A DNA stretch of 64,000 nt from assembly GCA_947073495.1 (NCBI GenBank), contig CAMTMX010000001.1, positions 38,812 through 102,811 on the forward strand, written 5' to 3'. Origin of the DNA: an uncultured Porphyromonadaceae bacterium (GTDB taxonomy: Bacteria > Bacteroidota > Bacteroidia > Bacteroidales > Muribaculaceae). The translations under genes were made by a program, and so were the position numbers. Shown one piece after another: positions 9,119 to 19,547 of this stretch (within the stretch, counting starts at the first letter, position 1; each line of letters begins with the position of its first letter). Below the pieces are notes generated by a model. The model searched no databases. It was not told where the DNA came from and saw only the letters and a program-made list of their open reading frames with translations.

Positions 9119-10651
9119 TCATATATGAGAGGATTCCCTGTTTATAATAGCGCGTATCGCCCGACCGCAATAATTTGCAATGTCGGAAGCCACAAGACCG
9201 TATTCACCAAATTCTCTGACCGCCATGTCTCCGGCAAGCCCATGGACATATACCCCGGTATATGCCGCATGCTCGGGTCTGAAACCCTGGGCAAGGAAAG
9301 CGGCGATCACGCCTGTGAGCACATCTCCAGAGCCGGCGGTAGCCATACCGGGATTGCCCGTGGAATTGAAATATGCTTTCCCGGTGGGACAAGCAGTAAC
9401 AGTGTAATGACCTTTCAATACAATAATGATGCTGTAATATTTAGCCATCTCGATCGCCTTTTTAAGACGATCTTCAGAATTTTCATGTGATCCGAAAAGG
9501 CGGTCGAATTCTCCTATATGAGGAGTTATTATTGTCTGAGAAGGGAGAACTGATAGAAGCTGAGGACGTTTCGAAATACAGTTTAAAGCATCCGCATCCA
9601 GGATTAGCGGAGACTTACAATTCTTAAGAAGAGACTCAAGTGCGTCAAGCGTCCGGTCGTTCGTACCGATACCGGGACCCACAGCCACAGCCTGATGACT
9701 ATGATGGATCGTCATATCTGAAATATAATGGTCGTTCCGGTCAGGTTCAAACATAGCCTCGGGCACAGCGGTCTGCAAAATCTGCATACCCAGGCGGGCA
9801 CTATGCACGGTTACAAGCCCGGCACCACTTTTAAGGCAGGCACGTGCCGACATGACCGCGGCACCCATCATACCGGTGCTTCCGGTAAGCATCAAGACCG
9901 ACCCGTAGTCTCTTTTCCCTGTAAATTTACCTCTTGGTTTCAAAAGAGCACGCACATTTTTTGCCTCCACAAGATAATAATCTGTGGGAACCTCTTTCAT
10001 TTTTGCTTTATCAAGCTCTATGTCAAGAAGTTTCCACTCACCTATTATATCCGCATTCTCTCCAAAGAAAAATGAAAGCCGAGGAGTCTGGAATGACAGT
10101 GTAAGGTTGGCATGGACCATATCCCGACGGTTGACGTTGGCGTTCCATTCTCCGAAGAGACCGGACGGGATATCAATGGAAATGACATAAGCACCTGATT
10201 CATTTATATAGCGGGCAAGGACCATGAAACCACCCTGAAGTGGCTGCCGAAGTCCCGAGCCAAATATTCCATCGACCACTACATCATTTTCACTCAAGTA
10301 AGGGGGCTGGAAATCACGTTTCACCTCAGTGAAATCAATACCGTCCATCGTGATTAACTTCTTCCTTTCCAAGTCGCAGTCATGACTTAGTTTACCTACG
10401 ACATTAAAAAGGAAAACTTCCACTTTCTTATAGCCCTGTTCAAAAAGGATGCGCGCCACAGCGAGCGCATCGCCTCCATTATTGCCGGGCCCTGCAACCA
10501 CAACAATTCTTTGGGTGGGGAGAAAACGTGAAATGATTTCACATGCCACAGCATTGGCGGCACGCTCCATGAGTTGAAGCGAATCTATATTTTGAGCCTC
10601 GCATGTGGCATTGTCAATTTCGTGTATAGTGTGAGATTCAAATATTTTCAT
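9119..10651 (-). CDS. nnr: Bifunctional NAD(P)H-hydrate epimerase / ADP-dependent NAD(P)H-hydrate dehydratase
   Basis: VVVAGPGNNGGDALAVAR; LTGSTGMMGAAVMSARACLKSGAGLVTVH; GNPGMATAGSGDVLTGVIAAFLAQG. Start set at MKIFESHTIHEID. Confidence 0.92.
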   Translation of the reverse strand: MKIFESHTIHEIDNATCEAQNIDSLQLMERAANAVACEIISRFLPTQRIVVVAGPGNNGGDALAVARILFEQGYKKVEVFLFNVVGKLSHDCDLERKKLITMDGIDFTEVKRDFQPPYLSENDVVVDGIFGSGLRQPLQGGFMVLARYINESGAYVISIDIPSGLFGEWNANVNRRDMVHANLTLSFQTPRLSFFFGENADIIGEWKLLDIELDKAKMKEVPTDYYLVEAKNVRALLKPRGKFTGKRDYGSVLMLTGSTGMMGAAVMSARACLKSGAGLVTVHSARLGMQILQTAVPEAMFEPDRNDHYISDMTIHHSHQAVAVGPGIGTNDRTLDALESLLKNCKSPLILDADALNCISKRPQLLSVLPSQTIITPHIGEFDRLFGSHENSEDRLKKAIEMAKYYSIIIVLKGHYTVTACPTGKAYFNSTGNPGMATAGSGDVLTGVIAAFLAQGFRPEHAAYTGVYVHGLAGDMAVREFGEYGLVASDIANYCGRAIRAIINRESSHI

Positions 10652-10966
10652 AGCGCAATATGAAGAGATTTTACTCTGCATTATTTTTCGGCATAAGAGA
10701 CGCCTGGCATCCCATCAGCATTTCTGCCTAAAAATAAATTACAAAATTAACGCTAACCTGTGAAATCTGCAAAATCATTTTGAATTTATTTGCGTGCAGG
10801 AGTCTTTTATATACACTCAATTTGCATCCATTTCATCATAAGAGCGTGTTCCTTTTATTTTTTTCGCTATATTTGCACCCCCATTAGACGGAATCTTTTG
10901 CCATCTTCATTCAGAAGAGAGGCAAGGTTGGGTCCGCGCCATCAAATAACAATTATAAACAATATA

Positions 10967-12019
10967 ATGAAAATACTTGTTACAGGAGCTGCCGGCTTTA
11001 TAGGTGCCGCGGTGTTGAATCGACTCCTAAAAGAGCGACACGACATCGTGGGGATCGACAACTTCAGCAATTATTACGATCCGTCCATGAAATTCGCAAG
11101 ACTGGACCAACTCGGGATATCTGGTAGAGACATCCCGTCTGAAACTCCTGTGGCGAGCAGCATATATCCCCGATTGACATTTATAAAAACAGATCTTGAA
11201 GATTCAGAAGCCACCGACAGATTATTTGAAGGAAACTGCTTTGACATCGTGATCCATCTTGCCGGGCAACCCGGAGTCAGGCATTCCATTTCAAATCCGA
11301 GGTCGTATATATCCAACAATATAGATGTATTCGTGAATATTCTTGAAGGATGCCGCAATCATGCGATAAAACACCTTGTCTTCGCTTCTTCGTCAAGTGT
11401 ATATGGATTAAATGCCAAGGTTCCTTTTTCCGAAAACGACAGCATAGCGCATCCAGTGAGCCTGTATGCAGCAACAAAAAAAAGCAACGAGCTCATGGCG
11501 CACGTATATTCTCAGCTTTATAATCTGCCTGTGACGGGGTTGAGATTCTTTACCGTATATGGACCTTGGGGAAGACCGGACATGTCGCCACATCTGTTTA
11601 TCGATGCCATACTGCATGACCGTCCCATCAAAGTTTTCAACAACGGAGACATGTTGCGTGACTTTACATATATCGACGACATAGCTGAGAGCGTGGCAAG
11701 GATTGCGGGAATTATTCCCCAACGTGACGACAAATGGGATGCACTGTCAGCAGATCCATCAACATCGTGTGCACCTTACAGAATATACAATGTGGGATGC
11801 CAGCACCCCATCCGTCTTATCGACTACGTTTCATGTATAGAGTCTGCAATCGGGAAAGAGGCAAAAAAAATATTCCTTCCCATGCAACCCGGCGATGTCT
11901 ATCAAACCAATTCTGACTCCTCCGCACTCGCATCAGTCACCGGATTCTCCCCATCCACCCCACTTGAGGAGGGGATAAAAAAAACTGTGGAATGGTTTAA
12001 ATCATACTACAAAACATAG
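10967..12019 (+). CDS. NAD-dependent epimerase/dehydratase, UDP-glucuronate 4-epimerase-like
   Basis: VTGAAGFIGAAV, HLAGQPGVRHSISNP, SSSSVYG, YAATKKSNELMAH, LRFFTVYGPWGRPDM. Start corrected to the internal ATG. Confidence 0.88.
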   Translation: MKILVTGAAGFIGAAVLNRLLKERHDIVGIDNFSNYYDPSMKFARLDQLGISGRDIPSETPVASSIYPRLTFIKTDLEDSEATDRLFEGNCFDIVIHLAGQPGVRHSISNPRSYISNNIDVFVNILEGCRNHAIKHLVFASSSSVYGLNAKVPFSENDSIAHPVSLYAATKKSNELMAHVYSQLYNLPVTGLRFFTVYGPWGRPDMSPHLFIDAILHDRPIKVFNNGDMLRDFTYIDDIAESVARIAGIIPQRDDKWDALSADPSTSCAPYRIYNVGCQHPIRLIDYVSCIESAIGKEAKKIFLPMQPGDVYQTNSDSSALASVTGFSPSTPLEEGIKKTVEWFKSYYKT

Positions 12020-12067
12020 AAATTTATCTCCCTTCATATTTTTATTTAATTATTTTCTCGCATTAAT

Positions 12068-12098
12068 TTTGTGAAGAGAAGCTTTTTTTGTATTTTTG
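12068..12098 (+). promoter_or_regulatory. Promoter of fba: TTTG-N19-TATTTTTG
   Basis: TTTG at 12068-12071 and TATTTTTG at 12091-12098, 19-nt spacer; fits the TTTG/TAnnTTTG Bacteroidetes consensus. Confidence 0.7.
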
Positions 12099-12138
12099 CA
12101 ACAAATTGTGCATTGCACAGAAAGATTAGACATTTATC

Positions 12139-13137
12139 ATGGTAGATTACAAGAAACTTGGCCTTGTCAACACAAAAGAGATGTTTGCCAAGGCAGTGCA
12201 TGGCGGCTATGCCATCCCCGCATTCAACTTCAACAACATGGAGCAGCTCCAGGCTATCATCAAAGCTGCAGCTGACACCAAATCACCCGTTATTCTTCAG
12301 GTATCAAAGGGCGCACGCAACTATGCAAACCCCATCCTTCTCCGCTATATGGCTCAGGGTGCTGTAGAATATGCAAAGTCTCTCGGTTGGAATGATCCTC
12401 AGATTGTTCTTCACCTTGACCACGGTGATTCTTTCGAGATTTGCAAGGATTGCATCGACAACGGTTTCTCTTCCGTTATGATCGACGGCAGCCACCTTCC
12501 TTATGAGGAGAACGTAGCTCTTACAAAGAAAGTTGTTGACTACGCTCATCAGTATGATGTGACTGTTGAGGGCGAGCTTGGTGTTCTTGCAGGTGTTGAA
12601 GACGAGGTTAGCTCCGACCACCACACCTATACAGACCCTGAGGAGGTAATCGACTTCGTTACCCGCACAGGTTGCGACAGCCTTGCTATTTCTATCGGTA
12701 CATCTCACGGTGCTTACAAGTTCACTCCCGAACAGTGCACACGCGACCCGAAGACCGGTCTTCTCGTTCCCCCTCCATTGGCATTCGACGTGCTTGAGAA
12801 AGTTGAGGCAAAACTTCCCGACTTCCCCATCGTGCTCCACGGTTCTTCTTCAGTTCCCCAGGAGTATGTCAAGATCATCAACGAGAACGGCGGCAAATTG
12901 CCTGACGCTATCGGTATTCCAGAAGAGCAGCTCCGCAAGGCAGCCAAGATGGACGTTTGCAAGATCAACATCGACTCTGACAGCCGTCTTGCAATGACTG
13001 CAGCAGTCCGCAAGGTATTTGCTGAGAAGCCAGCAGAGTTCGACCCCCGCAAATATCTCGGTCCGGCTCGCGACGAAATGGAGAAACTCTACAAGCACAA
13101 AATCATCAACGTGCTTGGTTCTGACGGCAAGGCTTAA
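12139..13137 (+). CDS. fba: Class II fructose-bisphosphate aldolase
   Basis: AIPAFNFNNMEQLQAI, LHLDHGDSFE, VEGELGVLAGVEDEV, VLHGSSSVPQEYV motifs. Confidence 0.93.
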   Translation: MVDYKKLGLVNTKEMFAKAVHGGYAIPAFNFNNMEQLQAIIKAAADTKSPVILQVSKGARNYANPILLRYMAQGAVEYAKSLGWNDPQIVLHLDHGDSFEICKDCIDNGFSSVMIDGSHLPYEENVALTKKVVDYAHQYDVTVEGELGVLAGVEDEVSSDHHTYTDPEEVIDFVTRTGCDSLAISIGTSHGAYKFTPEQCTRDPKTGLLVPPPLAFDVLEKVEAKLPDFPIVLHGSSSVPQEYVKIINENGGKLPDAIGIPEEQLRKAAKMDVCKINIDSDSRLAMTAAVRKVFAEKPAEFDPRKYLGPARDEMEKLYKHKIINVLGSDGKA

Positions 13138-13161
13138 TAGAAGAGCTTAAACCAACTAATA

Positions 13162-13197
13162 AAAGAGGGATTTAGAAAATTCTATTTCCCTCTTTTT
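13162..13197 (+). terminator. Rho-independent terminator of fba
   Basis: AAAGAGGGA...TCCCTCTTTTTT. Confidence 0.75.
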
Positions 13198-13213
13198 TAC
13201 TTTTAATGAAGTC

Positions 13214-14332
13214 GTGAAGCATCTAAGGATTTTACATGTCATAAATTCTCTTGAAACCGGTGGAGCGCAAAGACTAATCGGGGATCTGCTTACCGCGCTT
13301 GACGCCGCTACACCTGCATCCGTATCGGTGCTGGTGTTTCATCATTCTGATTCTGAAATAGAATCCCATCTAAAGAAAAAGGGTATAACCGTCATATGTC
13401 TGAATGCCAAGGAAAGATCATTATCAGCGATTGCAAAATTAATTCCGCATATAAAGAAGGCCGACATAATACACGCTCATCTTTTTCCGACATGCTATAT
13501 GGTGGCATTGGCAAATATTGTTTGTCGCAAGCCTTTGATTTACACTGAACATAGCACTCATAATAGGCGAAGAAACCACAGATGGCTGAAGCCTTTGGAA
13601 AAATTAATATACGGAAGATATCACCGCTTAATATGTATCAGCGATGCAACTGCCTTCAATCTTGAAAAATGGATAGGCAACAAAATATGTGATAATAAAA
13701 TCAGAATTATTCACAACGGAACAGATCTATCCAAATTCCGACACATAAAGCCGTCAAATCAAACCTCATTATTCGGAAGAAGCGGCATTCCTATTTTAAT
13801 GATATCCAGATTTACTGCATCAAAAGATCATGCCACGGTCATCAAGGCATTATCATTGATAAAAAATAGTGATGTCTTTGTAGCTTTCGCAGGCGACGGA
13901 GGCACTTTGTCTGAAATGAAAGCCTTGACTAATGAATACAAACTATCAGACAGGGTTTTATTCCTTGGTAATCGGGAAGATATCCCTCAACTGATAAAAG
14001 CGTCATATCTCGGCATTCAATCGTCGAGATGGGAAGGGTTCGGACTTACTGTCGTAGAAATGATGGCGGGCAAAATTCCTGTTATCGTTTCAGACATAGA
14101 AGGATTGAGAGAAATTTCTGCCGGCGCCACTCTTACTTTCAATCCCGGAGATCACAAAACATTGGCGCGACTGATTGATGCTCTTTTGAAAGACCCATTG
14201 AAATATAAAGAAATCGCTAACCGATGTGCAGAAAGAGCTAAAGCCTTTTCAATCACCGACACAGTTGCCAGACATATAGAGTTGTATAATGATCTGATGA
14301 CTCAATTTTACGGATCGAAAGAGTTAGGCTAA
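13214..14332 (+). CDS. Glycosyltransferase family 4 (GTG start)
   Basis: INSLETGGAQRLIGDLL, SRFTASKDHATVIKAL, SSRWEGFGLTVVEMMAGKIPVI. Confidence 0.88.
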   Translation: MKHLRILHVINSLETGGAQRLIGDLLTALDAATPASVSVLVFHHSDSEIESHLKKKGITVICLNAKERSLSAIAKLIPHIKKADIIHAHLFPTCYMVALANIVCRKPLIYTEHSTHNRRRNHRWLKPLEKLIYGRYHRLICISDATAFNLEKWIGNKICDNKIRIIHNGTDLSKFRHIKPSNQTSLFGRSGIPILMISRFTASKDHATVIKALSLIKNSDVFVAFAGDGGTLSEMKALTNEYKLSDRVLFLGNREDIPQLIKASYLGIQSSRWEGFGLTVVEMMAGKIPVIVSDIEGLREISAGATLTFNPGDHKTLARLIDALLKDPLKYKEIANRCAERAKAFSITDTVARHIELYNDLMTQFYGSKELG

Positions 14333-15460
14333 GTTAGCCTTTGCCCATAGTTTTTCGTAGATTTCAAGATGTCTCGACGCAACATCGTTGACGTCGTAAT
14401 CTCTTTCCGCTATCGATCTTGAAACCACACCCATTGATTCACGTAGTTTAGGACTGTCTATCAGCAATTTCAGTGCTTGTGCCAATTTTTGAGGAGAATG
14501 AGGTGGCACTATAATACCATTTTTCCCATCCAAGACTGTATCTCTACATCCTACAGAATCAGTGGTTATTATAGGTCTGCCAATAGCAGATGCCTCGATC
14601 AAAGATTTTGGCACCCCTTCACGATAATAGCTTGGGAAACACATGATGGAAGACTGTTGCAAAAGCTCTTTAATATCGTCACGGTGACCAAGCCATTTAA
14701 TATATGATCCGTCAATCATGCTTTCGATTTCATCTTCTTTCACTCCGGACGGATTATTTGAAAGTCCACCGCATAACCAAAATTCTATCTTGCCTTCGTA
14801 GTCGCCTCTTAATAATTCGGCAGCCTCAACGAGATCTGTCACCCCTTTCTCCCTTAACATCCGCGCCGTGAAAATGATAATTAATGGTGAGGAAGATGGC
14901 ATCGGAGTAAATGCATACTCACCCATATCAACCCCCGACCCCTTAATATAGCATGTCTTTGAAGGGGCAATCAATCCGTTGCTTACGAACATGTCTTCAT
15001 CATCATGATTTTGAAATATCGCCATTACGTTATCTCTCTTCATGGCAAACTTCAACATCTTCTGAATTAACAAAGATAGCTTCCCGTTATGACATTCTCC
15101 GAACAACGTACCCAATCCGCTTACCGCATACACAACACCACGAGAAGCCGTCATCAGACTTGCAATACCCCCCCACAGCATATTTTTCAATCCTACCAGA
15201 TGAATGATGGCAGAGGGATGCTTGCGATATAAATTTAATAAAAATCGAAATGTTTTAAGTTCATCCTTAAGATTCATTCCTGTCGGATTTATTGGAAGTT
15301 CGATATACTGAAACCCCATGTTTTCAATCTCATTCCTGAATCCGGTGTCTTTTGTCACAAGTGTCACCCTCCATCCATGCCTGGCGGCATTAACAGCTAT
15401 CCGGGTTCTATGTGACAAAAAAAAACTATCTTCATTGATCACCAACAACAATTCTTTCAT
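14324..15460 (-). CDS. Glycosyltransferase family 4
   Basis: TARMLREKGVTDLVEAAELL, FPSYYREGVPKSLIEASAIGRPIITTD. Confidence 0.9.
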   Translation of the reverse strand: MKELLLVINEDSFFLSHRTRIAVNAARHGWRVTLVTKDTGFRNEIENMGFQYIELPINPTGMNLKDELKTFRFLLNLYRKHPSAIIHLVGLKNMLWGGIASLMTASRGVVYAVSGLGTLFGECHNGKLSLLIQKMLKFAMKRDNVMAIFQNHDDEDMFVSNGLIAPSKTCYIKGSGVDMGEYAFTPMPSSSPLIIIFTARMLREKGVTDLVEAAELLRGDYEGKIEFWLCGGLSNNPSGVKEDEIESMIDGSYIKWLGHRDDIKELLQQSSIMCFPSYYREGVPKSLIEASAIGRPIITTDSVGCRDTVLDGKNGIIVPPHSPQKLAQALKLLIDSPKLRESMGVVSRSIAERDYDVNDVASRHLEIYEKLWAKANLA

Positions 15461-15486
15461 CTCTTGAGAATCAGATATATTTATGA

Positions 15487-16707
15487 TTAATAAGATCTAT
15501 TATATCTCAATAATTTTTCCCTGTCTGCATCCCTGTTCATATCTATACGGCTATAATATGGATAATATGCCATATAGGTTTTCAAGGTTCCACTTTTATT
15601 TGCATTTGAAAAGTATCCTCCATAAATCTGAAGCCCGATAAGAGGTGTAAAAAACAACATCCAATATAGGAAATTCAATCTCACCTTCCTAACTCCTACG
15701 GATATTTTTGAAAATGCAAAATCACTGATCAGGAGTATGGCAAATATAAAGAAATAGTTCTGATATCGGGAGAATATAGTTATCATGATAGAGACAATAC
15801 TGATGAATATGCTGACCATAACCATCAACTCGACATCACAGAATTTAACGCCGTGATTTGGGGATTTAACGTTATTGTCCTTTTTAAGGAAATAAAGAGC
15901 GATCACAGGATATGCAATATATCTCACTATCTGCCCTAAGACTCCTACCATGTTCACTGTCGTGCCTGCCAGATCCGTCTTTGAATAAACCTCTGCCCTT
16001 TCAGAAATATTTTCAGATATCGCCAACAACTGTATATATTGGAAAAACATCTTCTGTATGGCATAAACCACTAAAATCAGGACAACACACACGGGAATGG
16101 TTCTCAGTCCAAAAACAAATATATTTCTAAACCCTGGAACACAACAGACGGGCAGAACCAACATCATTACCGCCGAAGTGTGAAACAGTATGGCAATCAC
16201 ACTCATACCATACCATAGCAGCCAATTCCTCTTACAATAGTATCTCCAAGAAAGAAGGAAAACGCAAACTGCCAGAGATTCTCTCAACACTTCAGTCAAA
16301 AGGGTAAGATATAAAAATATAAAGAACAACAATAATGCAAAAAAGACTTTTTCCGTGTTCCGCCTTATAAACCACCCGACAACCCCTACGACAATTCCGG
16401 CATGCAGAAACTGAAAAATCATGAAATCTGAAGTAAAAGATTTCACTACAGAAGTCAATAAGATGTATAACGGTGCGTATCTTGTGTTTTGAAAATCCGA
16501 TTCATTAAGACTGAAAACAGGGTTTATTTTTTCAAAATAAGTCTCATATCTGACAGAATCCGTACCAATACGATAACGTAACCCGGCAATTAAGATGAAT
16601 AACAATAAGACCGCGAAGAAACTTGCCGCTTTCCATTTGGTCTTGCAGCAATAGTCATATCTGTAGGTGAATATTATTAATAAAACGAATACCGCTAAGT
16701 ATATCAT
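15487..16707 (-). CDS. EpsG-like polysaccharide polymerase (Wzy role), multi-pass membrane protein
   Basis: Repeated hydrophobic segments, RYRIGTDSVRYETYFEK near the N-terminus, position inside a capsule operon. Confidence 0.78.
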   Translation of the reverse strand: MIYLAVFVLLIIFTYRYDYCCKTKWKAASFFAVLLLFILIAGLRYRIGTDSVRYETYFEKINPVFSLNESDFQNTRYAPLYILLTSVVKSFTSDFMIFQFLHAGIVVGVVGWFIRRNTEKVFFALLLFFIFLYLTLLTEVLRESLAVCVFLLSWRYYCKRNWLLWYGMSVIAILFHTSAVMMLVLPVCCVPGFRNIFVFGLRTIPVCVVLILVVYAIQKMFFQYIQLLAISENISERAEVYSKTDLAGTTVNMVGVLGQIVRYIAYPVIALYFLKKDNNVKSPNHGVKFCDVELMVMVSIFISIVSIMITIFSRYQNYFFIFAILLISDFAFSKISVGVRKVRLNFLYWMLFFTPLIGLQIYGGYFSNANKSGTLKTYMAYYPYYSRIDMNRDADREKLLRYNRSY

Positions 16708-16860
16708 GTCGGAATATGTGGATACTTATTTGTTACGTTAATTTTATATGCTTTATTGTGGATTATATTAAAATATAGGTACCCACCATATGCACATTTA
16801 TTCTTCGTAGTTATCATATTACAACGCCATGTCGAGCCGGCTGTCCGAAAGAGATATCTA

Positions 16861-18090
16861 TCAATATGACACAAACTTTTGTTTGATTTTCTTTAATTTA
16901 TAAAGGAATGACTTCCCTCCCATCTTTTTTATTGATTTGTATGCGAAATCAAACAACAGATTATTTTTCACTTTTTCCACAGGAAAATATTTGTGATCAA
17001 ATGGAAGCTCCATCACTTCTTTATGCCGGATGAAATTCGCCGTTTCGACAATCGGGGTTTGACAGGATCTCAGTTTCCTTCGTTCTTCTCTCGTATTATA
17101 GACCACACCCAGCAATTCGCTTACAGGCACGGGAGATTCGACAGACGTCCTATACAACCTGTTTTCAGTGGTCTCCCCCAAAATGCCGATTCCCATATGG
17201 TCAGTGACATCAATAGTGATCGACGGCACCCTCTCCTTGAATGCCATAAATGCACTTCCGGCACAACCGACAAAGACATCAGAGCGTTCAAAAAGCTGCT
17301 TGGGAATCGGAAATGTATATCCCCAAAAGACAGTGTTTAGATTTTCAATTTCATCGATGCCTTTAAACAATGAATCCCTCACCTTCTTTTGATTGGTATC
17401 GCCAACGATTATAAAATGAACAGGCTCACAACAAGATGCTGCAAATTTTTTCACCTCTTCAAATAATTTGGGCATATATAATTTTTCCAATCTCCCTATA
17501 CTTAAAATCGTAAAGCCCGCCTTTGGAATAGTTTCAAGCCTACTGTCATAAATATCGGGGGCGTTACGCTGACTACACCCTTCCGCCCTCAGGAATGTAT
17601 CCGATCCATTTGCCTCCGGCAAAACTGACGGTATGCTTTGAGGCGAGATTCCATACAAAAGCTTTTGCTTCAATTTAAAAAGTAAAAATTGCCGCATGGA
17701 AGCCGTTATTTTAGGCTTTGACTCATTAATGAAATAGCAAATATTCTTGCCATTGGTTATTTTTGCAAGAAACTCGCCCCATAATCCCATCTGACAAGAA
17801 TAAGATTCGAACACAACGTTCGCTCCGGAGGGAATGTTTCTCGTTATAAATGCCGCAGTTTCATTGCGCTCTTCAGGAGAAAGGGATGCAAACCTAAATT
17901 CGAAATTTCTTACATAATTACATTCGAATCTCTTTAAATTCTCAAGCATTACAGGCGTTTGATAGAAATAATATACATCTACATCCCACCCTTCAGATTC
18001 AAGCCAATCCACTTTTGAAGAAAGATACAGCTGCCCTCCTCCTACACTGCCGATGTCATTGATCAGGAATATATATTTCTTTATTTCCAT
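16861..18090 (-). CDS. Glycosyltransferase (GT4-like)
   Basis: FLINDIGSVGGGQLYLSSKVDWL, ILSIGRLEKLYMPKLFEEVKKFA; capsule operon context. Confidence 0.72.
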   Translation of the reverse strand: MEIKKYIFLINDIGSVGGGQLYLSSKVDWLESEGWDVDVYYFYQTPVMLENLKRFECNYVRNFEFRFASLSPEERNETAAFITRNIPSGANVVFESYSCQMGLWGEFLAKITNGKNICYFINESKPKITASMRQFLLFKLKQKLLYGISPQSIPSVLPEANGSDTFLRAEGCSQRNAPDIYDSRLETIPKAGFTILSIGRLEKLYMPKLFEEVKKFAASCCEPVHFIIVGDTNQKKVRDSLFKGIDEIENLNTVFWGYTFPIPKQLFERSDVFVGCAGSAFMAFKERVPSITIDVTDHMGIGILGETTENRLYRTSVESPVPVSELLGVVYNTREERRKLRSCQTPIVETANFIRHKEVMELPFDHKYFPVEKVKNNLLFDFAYKSIKKMGGKSFLYKLKKIKQKFVSY

Positions 18091-18099
18091 AACGACCTA

Positions 18100-18594
18100 T
18101 CAGAAATCATAAGTATTGAGATATTTGAAATCACATTTTCTACATTCCATCCTAATCTTTTCATCACCCACGCCTACCGGCTTGAATCCCAACTTTTCAT
18201 ATAACCTTATTGCCGAAACATTTTTTACGTTTACATTAAGAGTCACTTTCCCAACCTTTAAATCCTTAAATGCATAATTAAGAATTATAATAGAAGCTTT
18301 ACTTCCGATTCCTTTTCCCCAATATTCCTTTTCCCCTATAAAAATGTGATATGCAGCAGATGTCTCCGTTATGTCTGTGAGATAAATATTTCCAACATAT
18401 ACACCATCCGCAAGTATCGCACACCTGTATTCATTCGGGTTGTTCAACACTTTTTTAATCCAGTCCAATTCGGATTCCACTGTAACTTCATGGGCATAGG
18501 TATTTGCTGTATATTTAAACACCGCTTTATCATTTCTCCATGCTACAGAGGTATACGCATCCTTAACCTCAAGGCGTCTTATCTGCACATCCAT
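18100..18594 (-). CDS. GNAT-family N-acetyltransferase
   Basis: YHIFIGEKEYWGKGIGSKASIIILNYAFKDLKVGKVTLNVNVKNVSAIRLYEKLGFK. Confidence 0.88.
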   Translation of the reverse strand: MDVQIRRLEVKDAYTSVAWRNDKAVFKYTANTYAHEVTVESELDWIKKVLNNPNEYRCAILADGVYVGNIYLTDITETSAAYHIFIGEKEYWGKGIGSKASIIILNYAFKDLKVGKVTLNVNVKNVSAIRLYEKLGFKPVGVGDEKIRMECRKCDFKYLNTYDF

Positions 18595-19547
18595 CCTTCA
18601 ATAGTTTTTATTATATAGTTCATTTCTTCCTCACCATATCTTTGATCGGTAGGCAAAGCAAGTATTGATTCCGACAATTGTCTTGCAACTTCCCCACTAT
18701 CGGCATTATCTAAGACATCCTGCCAATAGACAGGAACAAATATCTTATTATCAATCAAATATTTTCTCAATCCCGGACTATCCGTCCAATATGGATATGT
18801 CATACTGCATTCATATGAACCTGGATGAGGCAGTTCAAGCATATTGCTATTTTGCAATGCGCTATGCAAAATAGCAAAATTACGACATCTAATCTTTTTC
18901 GCCACAGAATAATCTATGGATTCAAGCAATCTTCGTGTCAAGTTCGACATTTGCTTAATAGGCATATCTGTAAACCCGGATGATAACCGCTTGAAATCTT
19001 TATATCCTTCCCCGGTAAATCCATCAAGTCTTTTAAGAAGATGTTCCACCCTCTCGTAAGAACAATCCCTGTCAACAGAATAGATACTATTTTTATTTAC
19101 ATAGGCAACACCTCCGTCGGGAACCCCAAAGTATTTCCTCGGACTATAAAAAGATAGACTTGCCGAAGTATTATGAAACCATGCCTGAGTATTGTCTATT
19201 ATAAGCCGATCTTGATATAGATCTATCATCTTTTTAATAAACCCATCTTTAACCCCGAAATAATTATTGATAACAATGTATTCATTATCAGAAAGGGAGG
19301 GTAAATATGCAGGTTCCAATTTTTGATCAACAGGATAGATATCATAGGAGATGTCAAGATCCTCAACCGATTTTCTTATGCTGTTGCAAGTATAATCCGG
19401 CACCCAAACTTTTCGGACAGTTCCAACACTCTTCAATATATATTTCAATGCATTACGTCCGGAGTTAAGCAACATGCCGTCTGAATGCAGAAATTTTTTA
19501 TTTCCGAAGGGTAATTCCAATTCAAAATAACCACCTATCCCTTTCAT
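18579..19547 (-). CDS. Divergent DegT-like PLP-dependent enzyme
   Basis: GRNALKYILKS, LIIDNTQAWFH, FYSPRKYFGVPDGGVAYV: aminotransferase fold I style aspartate and candidate PLP-lysine segments. Confidence 0.6.
   Translation of the reverse strand: MKGIGGYFELELPFGNKKFLHSDGMLLNSGRNALKYILKSVGTVRKVWVPDYTCNSIRKSVEDLDISYDIYPVDQKLEPAYLPSLSDNEYIVINNYFGVKDGFIKKMIDLYQDRLIIDNTQAWFHNTSASLSFYSPRKYFGVPDGGVAYVNKNSIYSVDRDCSYERVEHLLKRLDGFTGEGYKDFKRLSSGFTDMPIKQMSNLTRRLLESIDYSVAKKIRCRNFAILHSALQNSNMLELPHPGSYECSMTYPYWTDSPGLRKYLIDNKIFVPVYWQDVLDNADSGEVARQLSESILALPTDQRYGEEEMNYIIKTIEGWMCR

Noticed and set aside
12304-12840. 178-aa minus-strand ORF
   Set aside because: Antisense to the conserved aldolase gene.
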